A stretch of DNA of 64,000 nt from Streptomyces sp. NBC_00443 (GTDB taxonomy: Bacteria > Actinomycetota > Actinomycetes > Streptomycetales > Streptomycetaceae): assembly GCF_036014175.1 (NCBI RefSeq), contig NZ_CP107917.1:9300001-9364000 (forward strand), in the 5' to 3' direction. Shown here in pieces: positions 54,115-64,000 of the stretch. The notes beneath the pieces are model-generated. The model did not search any database, was not told where the DNA came from, and was given only the letters and a program-made list of their open reading frames with translations. Made by a program: the position numbers and the translations under genes. Numbering within the stretch: position 1 is the first letter of the stretch; every line of letters starts with the position of its first letter.

Positions 54115-55173
54115 ATGCTCCTCACAAGAACGACGCGTGTGAAGCCCCGGCGGCGGCTGGCAGCCGCACTGTCCGCGGCGACCCTCGGCGTCGGCCTCCT
54201 CGCGGGATGCGGTTCCGACTCGTCCGACTCGGCGGACAACGCGAGCGACAACAACTCGACCGCAGCCGCCGGCGTATTCCCGGTCAGCGTGGAGCACGCA
54301 TTCGGATCCACGAAGATCACCAAGGCTCCCGAGCGGGTCGTCACCGTCGGCTACACGGACGACCAGACCGTCCTGGCATTCGGCATCAAGCCGGTCGGCA
54401 TGACCGACCAGTACCCGAACCCCGCGGGCCAGAGCCCCGACATCAACACCCAGTGGCCCTGGGTGAAGGACAAGTGGGGCGACACCAAGCCCGAGGTCAT
54501 CATGAAGAACGGTGACTCCGGCCCCAACTACGAGAAGATCGCCGCCCTGCGCCCCGACCTGATCATCGCGGTCTACTCCGAGGTCGACCAGGCCGCCTAC
54601 GACAAGCTCTCCAAGATTGCTCCCACCGTCGGTCGTACCAAGACCGAGAAGGAGCCGTTCAGCGCGCCCTGGCAGGACAACGCGCTGCAGATCTCCAAGG
54701 CCCTCGGCAAGGCAGACGAGGGCGAGAAGATGATCGCGGACGTGCAGGACCAGCTCGACGCGGCCAAGAAGGCGCACCCCGAGTTCGGGAAGGAGACCGC
54801 CGTCGCACTGTCCTGGTACGAGAACTCGGTGGCGCCGTTCACCTCCACCGACGTACGCGGACGACTGGTGTCGGGGATCGGCTTCACATACCAGACCGAG
54901 ATCGACAAGGTCGCGGAGGGCAGCTTCTACACCAAGCTCTCGCCCGAGCGCATCGACCTGGTCGACGTCGACCGCATCTTCGTGATCAACGACAAGGCGG
55001 ACACGGACGCACTGAAGAAGTTCAAGCTGTTCACCAACCTGGACGCGGTCAAGAACGGCAAGGTGTCGTACCTGCTGGACAGTGAGGGCCCGGCAGTCGG
55101 CGCGGCCATCTCCCAGGGCACCCTGCTCTCCATGCCGTACGCGATCGACGAACTCGTCAAGTCGGCCGGCTAG
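54115..55173 (+). CDS. cchF: Siderophore-binding lipoprotein
   Basis: About 352 aa. Positively charged N-terminus and hydrophobic stretch followed by the lipobox LLAGCGSD, so it should be lipidated and anchored outside the membrane. The remainder is a FepB/FhuD-type class III periplasmic-binding fold: APERVVTVGYTDDQTVLAFG, YEKIAALRPDLIIAVYSEVD, DVDRIFVINDKADTDALKKF. Captures ferri-coelichelin for CchCDE. ATG 54115 has AAGGGGA seven bases upstream; ATG 54109 and 54085 are alternatives. Confidence 0.92.
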   Translation: MLLTRTTRVKPRRRLAAALSAATLGVGLLAGCGSDSSDSADNASDNNSTAAAGVFPVSVEHAFGSTKITKAPERVVTVGYTDDQTVLAFGIKPVGMTDQYPNPAGQSPDINTQWPWVKDKWGDTKPEVIMKNGDSGPNYEKIAALRPDLIIAVYSEVDQAAYDKLSKIAPTVGRTKTEKEPFSAPWQDNALQISKALGKADEGEKMIADVQDQLDAAKKAHPEFGKETAVALSWYENSVAPFTSTDVRGRLVSGIGFTYQTEIDKVAEGSFYTKLSPERIDLVDVDRIFVINDKADTDALKKFKLFTNLDAVKNGKVSYLLDSEGPAVGAAISQGTLLSMPYAIDELVKSAG

Positions 55174-55175
55174 GT

Positions 55176-56962
55176 GTGAGCACCACGGACACGCGCCTCG
55201 CCCCGGCAACACTGCGCACGGCAACCGGTCGCGAGGCCACCCGATGGGTAGCGGCGCACTGCCGCGAAGTGCCTTGGCTCTCTGCCGCCACCGTGCTCAC
55301 CACGGTGGCCGGGGCGGGGCTCCAGGTGCTCCCTCTGCTCCTGCTCGGCCGCGTGGTCGACGGGGTGGTCGAGGGCGAGGACCGTTCGATCCTGGTCACG
55401 ATCGGGGCGTTGATGGTGGCCGCCGCGCTTCTCGGCGCGGCGGCCACCGCGGTGTCGACCTACTTGATCGGGCGGCTGGGGGCGGATCTGCTCGCGCGGT
55501 TGCGCGAGGGTGCCGTCCGGGCCGTCCTCGGGATGCCGAGCGCACGGATCGAGCAGGTCGGCCGGGGAGACGTGCTGTCCCGGGTCGGTGACGACGTGGC
55601 AGTCATCTCCAAGGGCATCCGTACGGCCGTCCCCACGGTGTTCTCGGCGGGTGTGCTCGTCGTCATCGCCACGGTGGGTATGTTCGGACTGGACTGGCGG
55701 CTCGGCCTGGCCGGCGCCGGCGCGCTGCCGGCGTACGTGCTGGCCCTGCGCTGGTACCTCCCCGGTCCGCCCCGCTCTACCAGCAGCAGCGGATTGCCCA
55801 GGCCGACCGCGCGCAGGCGTTGATCAGCGGGCTGAACGGGATCGACACGGTCCGGGCGTACCGCTTGGAGGAGGCCTTCCGCGAGAAGGTCACCAGCGAG
55901 TCGTGGCGGGTGCGCAATCTCGGCATCGAGGTGTTCCGGTTCTTCGGCCGGTTCGTCGGCCGGGAGAACCGCGCCGAATTCATCGGGCTGGTCCTCATCC
56001 TCGTGGTGGGTTACGCCCTGCTGGAAGCCGACGCCGCCAGCCTGGGCGAGGTGTCGGCGGCTCCCCTGCTGTTCCACCGGCTGTTCGTCCCGCTCGGCGC
56101 CATCATGTTCACCTTCGACGAGGCACAGAAGTCGGGCGCGAGCCTCACTCGCCTGGTCGGGGTGCTGGGGGAGCCGACGGAGCACCGGCTGGTGGGTGAC
56201 ACCGCTGTTGAGGCGGCCGGGGCCGGATCGTACCCCGTGACGGTGGAGGGGCTGACATTCCGCTACCCCGACGCCGAGGAGCCGGTTCTGCGGGATGTCA
56301 GCCTGACGATCCCGGCCGGCGGTTCGCTCGCGCTGGTGGGGGCGACGGGCGCGGGCAAGACGACGCTGGCCGCGCTGATCGCGGGCATCGGCACCCCGCA
56401 GTCCGGGCTGGTGCGCGTCGGGTCGACCGACCTGGCCGGCCTGGACGAGGCAGGGGCGCGCGCCTTGGTGAGCATCCTGACGCAGGAGACACACGTATTC
56501 TCCGGCCCGCTCGCCGACGACCTGAGGCTGGCCGCACCGGAGGCGACCGACACCGAGCTGACGGACGCCTTGCGCACGGTCGGCGCCGACGGGTGGGTCG
56601 ATGCGCTGCCCGACGGGCTGAACACCCGGGTCGGGGAGGGTGGCGAGCGCCTGGACGTCACCAAGGAAGCCCAGATCGCCCTGGTCCGACTTGTGCTGGG
56701 CCGCTCGCCCGTCGTGGTGCTCGACGAGTCGACGGCGGAGGCGGGCAGCGAAGGCGCCGCGGAGCTGGAGCGGGCCGTGCTGGCCGCCTGCTCGGGCCGG
56801 ACCACGCTGTTCGTGGCACACCGGCTGACCCAGGCGATGGCGGCGGACCGTATCGCGGTGCTGGACGCGGGACGCGTGGTGGAGCAGGGCACACACGAGG
56901 AACTGGTGGCTCTGGGCGGCCGGTACGCACGACTGTGGCGGGCCTGGCGAGAAGGCAGTTGA
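55176..56962 (+). CDS. ABC exporter (membrane plus ATPase domains) of the coelichelin cluster, broken by a -1 frameshift at about 55762
   Basis: The membrane domain runs from GTG 55176 (VAGAGLQVLPLLLLGRVVDG, GRGDVLSRVGDDVAVISKGI) to LALRWYLP. It then changes frame and continues QRIAQADRAQALISGLNGID to 56962. Adding one C to CCCC at 55761-55764 restores a single protein of about 595 aa. ATPase domain: Walker A LVGATGAGKTTLAALIAGIG, Walker B SPVVVLDESTAEAGSEGAAE, H-loop TTLFVAHRLTQAMAADRIAV. The signature motif LSGGQ is replaced by RLDVTKEAQIALVRL, so the ATPase is unusual. Placed between uptake genes and the NRPS, it likely exports the desferri-siderophore (cchG position in the known cluster). 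Confidence 0.87.
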
Positions 56963-57020
56963 GCAACCCCTGATGTGTTTGGGCCGACATTCGTACGGTG
57001 AAAGGAACGCGGAGTCTTCG

Positions 57021-60000
57021 ATGATGGAACCGAGCGCTCGTCACGTACTGCTGTCCCCGGAGCAACTGGCCGCCGTATGCCGGCGAATCGGCGACCACTC
57101 CGACCGGACCATTGCCGAAGCGTGCGCCATCGGGCTGTCGTACTGGGCGACGGGTCGCAGCCCCGACGGCATCGACCTCACCCCCGGCACGCTCTTCACC
57201 GAAGTCCTCGGATGGGTCGACAACGCAGGGGACGGGCCCGGAGGCTGGGAGGTCGGCGCGGACGGCCGGAGCATCGCCGTCCCGGACGGAGTCGCGCTCG
57301 CCGAGGCACAGCTCACGCTGGACGACCTGGCCGACTTCCCGGACCGGCCCCTCGGCACCATCGGCCCGTCCAGTGCGGCGGCGAGACTCGCAGCCCTGGC
57401 CGAGTGGAACGACACCCGGGCCGAGCGGGTCCGCCCGACCATCGTGGAGATGTTCCGCGAGCAGGCGCGGACCCGGCCGGATGCGGTAGCCGTCGTCGAC
57501 GAACACCGGTCACTGACCTACCGGCAGGCAGCTGAGCTCTCCGCCCAGCTGGCCCACCATCTGATCGAACGCGGGCTCACCGCCGAGCAGGTCGTCGGCA
57601 TCTCCCTGGGCCGCTCCGCCGAGATGGTCATCGGTCTGCTCGGCGTACTCCAGGCGGGCTGCGCGTTCGTGCCGCTCGACCCGCAGTGGCCCGCCGCGCG
57701 CCGAGCCGTCGTCATCGAGGACGCCGGAGTCGCGGTGCAGTTCAACGACTCGGGGGAGCACGACGGGAATGAACCGGAAGCCGTGGCCGTGGACTTGGGC
57801 GACTGGAGGTTCGGCTCCCACCCCGTCGAGGGACCCGTGGTCACCGTCCCCGGAGACGCCCTGGCATACGTGATCTTCACCTCCGGATCGACCGGGCGGC
57901 CCAAGGGCGCGATGATCCGGCATGAGGCGATCAGTGAGCGTCTGCTGTGGCAGGTCAACGAGATCCTGGGCTTCGGCCACGACGACGCGTCGCTGTTCAA
58001 GGCGCCGTTGTCCTTCGACATCTCCATCAACGAGATCTTCCTGCCACTGGTGAGCGGCGCCCGGCTGGTGGTTCTGCGGCCCGGCGGCGAACGCGACCCG
58101 CACCATCTGCTGAGCGTGATCGCCGAGCAGCGCGTCACCTTCACCTACCTGGTGTCGTCCATGCTGGACGTGCTGCTGGAGATCGCGGGCGACTCCGACC
58201 GCCTGGACAGCCTGCGGCACGTATGGTGCGGCGGCGAGGTGCTGACCCCGGAGCTGTACGAGCGGTTCCGCACCAAGCTCGACATCCCCATGTACCACGG
58301 CTACGGCCCGGCCGAGACGACGATCGGCGTCTCTCACGGCATCTACCGGGGCGCGGCGGAACGCCTGTCGACGTCGATCGGCAAGGCCAACCCGAACACC
58401 CAGCTGTACGTACTGGACGACGAGTTGCGCCCGGTCCCCGTCGGCGTCGGCGGTGAACTCTACGTGGGCGGATTCCTCCTGGGGCGTGGGTACGTGGGCG
58501 CCCCGGGCCTCACGGCGTCCCGTTTCGTCGCCAACCCGTTCGCCGACGACGGCTCCCGGCTGTACCGCACCGGCGACCTGGCGCGGTTCGCCCCGGACGG
58601 GTCGTTGGACTTCCTCGGCCGGGCCGACAACCAGATCAAGATCCGCGGTATGCGGCTGGAGATCGAGGACGTCGAGGTCGGTCTCGCGGAGCACCCCGGT
58701 GTACGGCACACCTGTGTCGTCGCGAAGAAGAACGCGGCGGGCGGCACCTACCTCGTGGGGTACGTCATCCCGGCCGCCGGGAGCGAGGACCTGCGCGCCG
58801 ACGAGGTCAGGGCATGGGCCACTGAGCAGATGGTCGAGTACATGGTGCCCGCCCACATCGTCGTCATGACGGAGTTCCCGCTCACCGCGAACGGCAAGCT
58901 CGACCGGACCGCACTGCCGGAGCCGGTGGTGGCGACGGGCTCGCTGATGCAGCCCACGACCGAGAACGAGCAGGCGGTGTGCGCTGCCGTTGCGGCAGTA
59001 CTGCGGCTCGAAGAGGTGGGCGTCGACCAGGATTTCTTCCAGCTCGGCGGGGACAGCATCCTGGCGATCTCGCTGCTGAGTGCGCTGCGCGATGTCGGGC
59101 TCTACGTCACGGCACGGCAGATCTTCACCAACAGCACCGTAGGGGCGCTGGCGGCAGTGGCGAGCCGTGAGGACACCTCCACGGTGGACCGCCGTGACGT
59201 CGCGACCGGTTCCGTCGTGGGCTCGCCCATCGTGCAGTGGCTCGGCCAGGCCACGGACGCGATCGACGGCTTCGTGCAGTCAGTGGTGCTCAACACCCCG
59301 GCGGACCTGACCGCCGACGCCCTCGACCGGATTCTCACCGCCCTGGTCCGGCGCCACGACATGCTGCGCGCCAAGCTGGTGCGCGGTGAGCGCTGGAGCT
59401 TCGACATTCCGGAGGCCGACGAGGCCGACGTGGCCGTCGCCGGGTGGCAGCAGAGCGACCGGCCGCTCGACGAGTGCGTCGCGCTCGCCACCGCCGGGCT
59501 GGACCCGGTGGGCGGAGTGATGCTGCGGGCCGTCTGGCGCCGCGCAGCACGAGAACTGGTCCTGGTCGCCCACCACGTGGTGATCGACGGCGTGTCCTGG
59601 CGGGTCCTGATGGAGGACCTGGCCACCGCCTGGCGGCAGTTCGCCCCGGGTACACCGATCGAGCTGCCCCCGGTGGGCACATCGTTCCGGCGCTGGACGC
59701 AGATGCTGGAACGCGCCGCGTTCGACGCGGACAGCTCCTACTACCGGCGTCCCCTGCCGGGAGAGGACGGGCCGGTGGGCAGGCGTGCGCTGTCCGCCGC
59801 CGATACCGTCGCACGCGAGCGGACACGCACCGTCTCGGTCGGCCCCGACGTCACGGCGCGGCTGCTGGGCGAGATCCCCGCGAGGTTCCACGCGGGCGTC
59901 AACGACGTCCTGCTGACCGCGCTCGCCGTCGCCCTCGCCCGATGGCGCCGCGTCCTCGGGCAGTCGCAGACTTTCGCGCACATCGAACTCGAAGGCCATG

Positions 60001-63000
60001 GCCGCGAAGGACAGTTCGTGGCGGGCTCCGCCGGATTCGAGCCGGAACTGTCGCGGACCGTGGGCTGGTTCACCACGCTGTTCCCGGTGATCGTGGACCC
60101 CGGTGCGGCGGCCGACTTCACGGCGCCCGCGTACCTGGCCGCTGCGCTCAAGGCGGTCAAGGAGGACCTCGCCGAGGTGCCGGACAGCGGGGTCTCGTAC
60201 GGCGCGCTGCGCTACCTGACCCATTCCGAGTTCGACGCCCCCGCACCGCAGGTGCTCTTCAACTACCTGGGCCGCTTCGACGCGGGCGCCTCGGGAGATT
60301 GGCAACTCGCGGGCACCACAGGGCAGTTGGGTGAGAAGCGTGACCCGCGGATGGGTCTGCCGCGTCCCCTGGAGTTCAACGCCATCGCCGAACCCGCACC
60401 CGCTTCCACCGGCGAGTACGAGCTGGTCACCAACATCTCCTGGCCCGACGGCATGTTCACCGACGAGGACATCGCGACCCTGGGCGAGTACTTCCGGGTC
60501 GCCCTGACGGGACTGGCCGCGCTCGAACAGGGCGGCCATTCGCCCAGCGACTTCGCCCTGGTGCCGCTCACTCAGGCCGATGTCGACGACCTGGACGGCC
60601 CGGCACTGCGGGACATCCTGCCGTTGACTCCGCTGCAGGAGGGCCTTTACTTCCACTCCGTCTTCGATGAGGACTCGGCGGGTGCCTACGTCGAGCAGCA
60701 GCTCCTGACGCTGGGCGGCGACGTGGACGCCGACCGGCTCGCGGCGGCGGCCACTCGCCTGCTCACGCTGTACCCGAACCTGGCCGCGCGGTTCGTGGCC
60801 CTGGCCGACGGCCGTGTGGTGTCCGTGCTGGAGAGCGGTGTGGAGGCGCCCTTCACCACGCTGGACCGCCCCGGCATCACCGACGCCGAGATACGCGAGT
60901 ACGCCGAGGACGACCGTCGTGCCGGCTTCGACCTGGCGACCGGCCCGCTCATGCGGTACACACTCATCCGCGCCGGCTCCGGCCGTGACGTCCTGGTGCA
61001 GACGGTGCACCACATCATCGCCGACGGCTGGTCGGTGCCTCCGATGCTCCGCGCGCTGCTGGCCGAGTACCACGCGCCCGGCACCGTGTACCCGGTCGGC
61101 GGCTTCCCCGACTACGTTGCCTGGCTCGCCGGACGGGACGCCGACGAGAGCGACCGCGTCTGGGGCGGGCAACTCGCCGAGCTGCCCGGCCCCTCGCTGG
61201 TCGCCGAGGGGCACACACCGTCCGACCGGTTCACCGACATCGCCGTGGAGCCGGAGGACGACATCGACGCCGTCGCCCGCTCGGCCGGCGTGCCGCTGAG
61301 CGTCGCCGTGCACAGCGCCTGGGCGGTGACTTTGGGCGGGATCCTGCACAGCACGGACGTGGTGTTCGGTTCGACGGTGTCCGGGCGCGACGCCGACGTG
61401 ACCGGCATCGGGGACATGGTGGGTCTGTTCATCAACACGATCCCCGTGCGCGCCGGTTGGACCGGTACGACCACGGTGGGCGACCTGCTCGCCTCGGTGC
61501 GGGAACACCAGAGCGCGGTGCTGCCGCACCAGCACGTCTCACTGGCGCGGATCGGCCGCCAGGCCGGCTCCGGCTCGCTCTTCGACACGCTCGTGGTGTT
61601 CGATGTCGCGACCGATGTCGACGGGCTCCGGCGGCGGGACGACACACTGGTCATCACCCGCATCGTGAATGAGGGTGCCCCGCACTACCCGTTGACGCTG
61701 GTGGTGGAGCGCGCACTTGACGGCCGTCCGCGCTTCAACCTGATCTACGACGGTGAGCTGCTGCGGGAGGCGAGCGCCCGGGCGATCCTGCGCACGTTCT
61801 CCGCGACGCTCACCGGCCTGCTCACCCGCCCGGAGGCCCTTGTCGACGACCTCGCGCCCGGGAGCGACCGGCTTCCCGCGGGGATCACTCCGACAACCCT
61901 GGGCGAACTGTTCGACGCCGCCGCGCACCGTGCCCCGGCGGCCGTCGCGGTCACGCAGTGCGGTCTCGACGGCGGCACCCGGTCCTTGACATACGGCGAA
62001 CTGGCCACGGTGAAAGACCAGTTGGCCTCGGCTCTGTGCGCGGCCGGTGTCGGTCCGGGCAAGCGGGTCGCCGTCGCCGTCCCACGCTCCGTCGACCAGG
62101 TCGTCGCCCTGGTCGCCATCGTCAGCGCGGGCGGCGCGTATGTGCCGCTGGACCTGGCGTATCCGGACGAACGGCTGGAGTACATCCTGGCCGACGCCTC
62201 CCCGCAGGTCGTCCTCGTGGACCGCGCCCAGCGGGACCGCTTCACGAAGCTGGCGGCCAGGGCAGGTGTGCAGGCCCGCGTGCTCGTGCTGGGGGACGAG
62301 CTGCCGGCGGGGCGCGCCGCCGAGCCCGAGGTGAGCTGGCACGACGCCGCCTACGTGATCTACACCTCCGGATCGACCGGCCGGCCCAAGGGCGTCGTCG
62401 TCCCGCACTCCAGCGTGGTGACGCTGCTCGCCAACACCCAGCCCGACATGGACTTCGGCCCGCACGACGTATGGGTCCAGTTCCACTCCTTCTCCTTCGA
62501 CTTCGCGGTCTGGGAGCTGTGGGGCGCGCTCGCGTACGGCGGTGAACTGCTGGTGCCGGAGTACGGGCTGACCCGCTCTCCGGTCGACTTCCACCGGCTG
62601 GTCCGCGAGCGCGGGGTGACCGTGCTCAACCAGACCCCGTCGGCGTTCTATCAGTTCATCGAGGCCGACCGGCATGCCGACGAGCCGCTGCCCGCCCTGC
62701 GTCGGATCATCTTCGGCGGCGAGGCGCTGGAGCTCGGGCGCCTGCGCGGCTGGATCGAGCGGCACGGCACAAGCTCGCCCGAGCTGGTCAACATGTACGG
62801 GATCACCGAGACCACCGTCCATGTGACCCACCGAGTGCTGACGGACGAGGACTTCGAGCTCGGTGACGACGTGAGCCCGATCGGTGGCCCGATTCCCGGC
62901 CTGGTCACCTACCTGCTCGATGACCGGCTCCGGCCGGTGCCGCCGGGGCGGGTGGGTGCCATCTACGTCGCCGGCGACCAGGTGTCGCTCGGCTACCTGG

Positions 63001-64000
63001 GCAGGCCGGGGCTCACCGCGGTCCGGTTCGTGGCGAACCCGTTCACGGGGGACGGCTCCCGCATGTACCACACGGGTGACCTCGCCCGCCGGACGCTGGA
63101 TGGCGAGCTGGAGTTCACCGGGCGTGCTGACGACCAAGTCCAACTCAAGGGATTCCGCGTCGAGTTGGGCGAGGTGGAGTCGGCGATCAGGGAACTCGAC
63201 GGGGTGGTCGACGTGGCCGTCACCGTGGCGTCCGGCGGTGACCACCTGGTGGCGCACATCGTGGGCCGGGTTCCCGGCGACTTCACCGAGCTGCTGTCCG
63301 GGAAACTGCCCGCGCACATGGTGCCGGACCGGGTGATGCCGGTCGACGCCCTGCCGCTGACGGTCAACGGAAAGCTGGACCGCAAGGCCCTGACGGCACT
63401 GGCCGCACGGGAACAGGACGACGCTCCGGCGGCAGCGACCGACTCCGTGCTTGCCGCACTCGTCGACATCTTCACCGAGACGCTGCCCGGCACCGCCGTG
63501 GACCCCGACACCGACTTCTTCCGCGCCGGCGGCGACAGCATCGTCGCCATCACCGTCATCAACCGGGCCAGGGCGGTCGGTCTGACGATCGCGCCCCGCG
63601 ACGTCTTCCTGCTCAGGACCCCCCGCGCGCTCGCCGAGCACCTCGCCACGAGCGCACCGCAGGCCACCGAGCCCACCGCGGGCCGCCGCGAGGACGGTCC
63701 CCTCATACCGACGCCGATCATCCTGCGCCAGCGCGAACTGGGCGGATCTCTCACCCGGTTCGCCCAGGCCAGGACACTCGTGGCCCCGGAGGGCACCGGC
63801 TTCGCCGACGCCGAGCGCGCCGCGAGAGCCGTCGTCGACGCGCACCCGGCCCTCCGGTTCCGCCTGCGCGTCGAGCACGGGGTCTGGGCCCTGCGCACCG
63901 AACCACACCGCGACGTCACAGTCGTGCTGCCGGACACGCCCGACGCCACGACGGCGGCAAACGAGGCCGTCGATCGCCTCGACCCCGAGTCCGGGGACGT
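57021..64000 (+). CDS. cchH: Coelichelin non-ribosomal peptide synthetase, 3' end beyond window
   Basis: Open for 2326 codons to the right edge. Order: N-terminal segment (1-135); A1 (140-640); carrier T1 with LGGDSILAIS near 676; epimerisation E1 (730-1180, HHVVIDGVSW); condensation C2 (1196-1610, HHIIADGWSV); A2 (1625-2115); T2 with AGGDSIVAI near 2170; start of E2 from 2227. By eye alignment to GrsA, the A1 specificity residues read D-I-N-Y-W-G-G-I-G-K (formyl-hydroxyornithine) and A2 reads D-F-W-N-I-G-M-V-H-K (threonine). This fits coelichelin assembly; the third module (hydroxyornithine) must lie outside. ATG 57021 has GGAG six bases upstream. No frameshift is visible in 7 kb. Confidence 0.93.
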   Translation, partial: MMEPSARHVLLSPEQLAAVCRRIGDHSDRTIAEACAIGLSYWATGRSPDGIDLTPGTLFTEVLGWVDNAGDGPGGWEVGADGRSIAVPDGVALAEAQLTLDDLADFPDRPLGTIGPSSAAARLAALAEWNDTRAERVRPTIVEMFREQARTRPDAVAVVDEHRSLTYRQAAELSAQLAHHLIERGLTAEQVVGISLGRSAEMVIGLLGVLQAGCAFVPLDPQWPAARRAVVIEDAGVAVQFNDSGEHDGNEPEAVAVDLGDWRFGSHPVEGPVVTVPGDALAYVIFTSGSTGRPKGAMIRHEAISERLLWQVNEILGFGHDDASLFKAPLSFDISINEIFLPLVSGARLVVLRPGGERDPHHLLSVIAEQRVTFTYLVSSMLDVLLEIAGDSDRLDSLRHVWCGGEVLTPELYERFRTKLDIPMYHGYGPAETTIGVSHGIYRGAAERLSTSIGKANPNTQLYVLDDELRPVPVGVGGELYVGGFLLGRGYVGAPGLTASRFVANPFADDGSRLYRTGDLARFAPDGSLDFLGRADNQIKIRGMRLEIEDVEVGLAEHPGVRHTCVVAKKNAAGGTYLVGYVIPAAGSEDLRADEVRAWATEQMVEYMVPAHIVVMTEFPLTANGKLDRTALPEPVVATGSLMQPTTENEQAVCAAVAAVLRLEEVGVDQDFFQLGGDSILAISLLSALRDVGLYVTARQIFTNSTVGALAAVASREDTSTVDRRDVATGSVVGSPIVQWLGQATDAIDGFVQSVVLNTPADLTADALDRILTALVRRHDMLRAKLVRGERWSFDIPEADEADVAVAGWQQSDRPLDECVALATAGLDPVGGVMLRAVWRRAARELVLVAHHVVIDGVSWRVLMEDLATAWRQFAPGTPIELPPVGTSFRRWTQMLERAAFDADSSYYRRPLPGEDGPVGRRALSAADTVARERTRTVSVGPDVTARLLGEIPARFHAGVNDVLLTALAVALARWRRVLGQSQTFAHIELEGHGREGQFVAGSAGFEPELSRTVGWFTTLFPVIVDPGAAADFTAPAYLAAALKAVKEDLAEVPDSGVSYGALRYLTHSEFDAPAPQVLFNYLGRFDAGASGDWQLAGTTGQLGEKRDPRMGLPRPLEFNAIAEPAPASTGEYELVTNISWPDGMFTDEDIATLGEYFRVALTGLAALEQGGHSPSDFALVPLTQADVDDLDGPALRDILPLTPLQEGLYFHSVFDEDSAGAYVEQQLLTLGGDVDADRLAAAATRLLTLYPNLAARFVALADGRVVSVLESGVEAPFTTLDRPGITDAEIREYAEDDRRAGFDLATGPLMRYTLIRAGSGRDVLVQTVHHIIADGWSVPPMLRALLAEYHAPGTVYPVGGFPDYVAWLAGRDADESDRVWGGQLAELPGPSLVAEGHTPSDRFTDIAVEPEDDIDAVARSAGVPLSVAVHSAWAVTLGGILHSTDVVFGSTVSGRDADVTGIGDMVGLFINTIPVRAGWTGTTTVGDLLASVREHQSAVLPHQHVSLARIGRQAGSGSLFDTLVVFDVATDVDGLRRRDDTLVITRIVNEGAPHYPLTLVVERALDGRPRFNLIYDGELLREASARAILRTFSATLTGLLTRPEALVDDLAPGSDRLPAGITPTTLGELFDAAAHRAPAAVAVTQCGLDGGTRSLTYGELATVKDQLASALCAAGVGPGKRVAVAVPRSVDQVVALVAIVSAGGAYVPLDLAYPDERLEYILADASPQVVLVDRAQRDRFTKLAARAGVQARVLVLGDELPAGRAAEPEVSWHDAAYVIYTSGSTGRPKGVVVPHSSVVTLLANTQPDMDFGPHDVWVQFHSFSFDFAVWELWGALAYGGELLVPEYGLTRSPVDFHRLVRERGVTVLNQTPSAFYQFIEADRHADEPLPALRRIIFGGEALELGRLRGWIERHGTSSPELVNMYGITETTVHVTHRVLTDEDFELGDDVSPIGGPIPGLVTYLLDDRLRPVPPGRVGAIYVAGDQVSLGYLGRPGLTAVRFVANPFTGDGSRMYHTGDLARRTLDGELEFTGRADDQVQLKGFRVELGEVESAIRELDGVVDVAVTVASGGDHLVAHIVGRVPGDFTELLSGKLPAHMVPDRVMPVDALPLTVNGKLDRKALTALAAREQDDAPAAATDSVLAALVDIFTETLPGTAVDPDTDFFRAGGDSIVAITVINRARAVGLTIAPRDVFLLRTPRALAEHLATSAPQATEPTAGRREDGPLIPTPIILRQRELGGSLTRFAQARTLVAPEGTGFADAERAARAVVDAHPALRFRLRVEHGVWALRTEPHRDVTVVLPDTPDATTAANEAVDRLDPESGD

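Noticed and set aside
59280..63908. Two minus-strand frames of about 750 and 790 codons
   Set aside because: Antisense to the NRPS gene; no domain resemblance.

Overview
The window is high-GC actinobacterial DNA, almost certainly Streptomyces or a close relative. The reasons are the near-complete coelichelin (cch) siderophore locus, an AfsR/SARP-type regulator with a rare TTA leucine codon, a SigB/F-type sigma factor with its partner-switch proteins, DmdR/IdeR-type iron boxes, and ATGA/GTGA start-stop overlaps throughout.

Layout. (1) 1-10.4 kb, minus strand: part of a thiopeptide-type (TOMM) RiPP cluster. It holds a split-type LanB glutamylating dehydratase cut by the left edge, a SagB-type azoline dehydrogenase, a YcaO cyclodehydratase, an RRE/E1-like partner protein and a SARP regulator. 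No precursor peptide is in the window. (2) 11.2-15.4 kb: transposase remnants, a 56-residue small protein, then a stress-sigma neighbourhood (MEDS-HATPase, STAS, HATPase, SigB/F-like sigma). (3) 16.6-24.7 kb: a methyltransferase, a GH127 remnant, then a complete five-gene cassette of the STM4011-STM4015 families (two radical-SAM enzymes, a phosphatase/sulfatase-fold hydrolase, an ATP-grasp-like protein, a leucine-rich-repeat protein), with a divergent small protein plus DUF6745 pair. The cassette has, to my knowledge, no assigned function. (4) 25.2-32.9 kb: a Rieske oxygenase, a broken FAD monooxygenase, a TetR regulator with two operator palindromes, and a three-subunit molybdenum aldehyde/xanthine oxidoreductase with its XdhC chaperone. 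(5) 33-40 kb: small metabolic and regulatory genes (DinB-like, isochorismatase-like, DeoR, DUF4406, NudK-type NUDIX, PadR with HAAS-like partner) and an IS5-type remnant. (6) 39.8-44.5 kb: a membrane-protein gene broken by two amber codons and by a 3.1-kb ISAs1-type transposon. The transposon carries an arsR regulator and an MFS exporter as passengers and has matching terminal repeats and a 12-bp target duplication. (7) 44.8-48.1 kb: CGNR regulator, epoxide hydrolase and decayed PLAT and DUF475 genes. (8) 48.3-64 kb: coelichelin biosynthesis and transport (formyltransferase, ornithine monooxygenase, FecCD permeases, ATPase, binding lipoprotein, exporter, NRPS), the NRPS running off the right edge.

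At least eight otherwise convincing genes are broken by a single missing base, mostly inside a G or C run. All are deletions and none are insertions. I read most of these as homopolymer contraction in the underlying sequence rather than biology, and annotate the genes over their full span with the break position. Real decay (nonsense codons, internal deletions, insertions) is noted separately.
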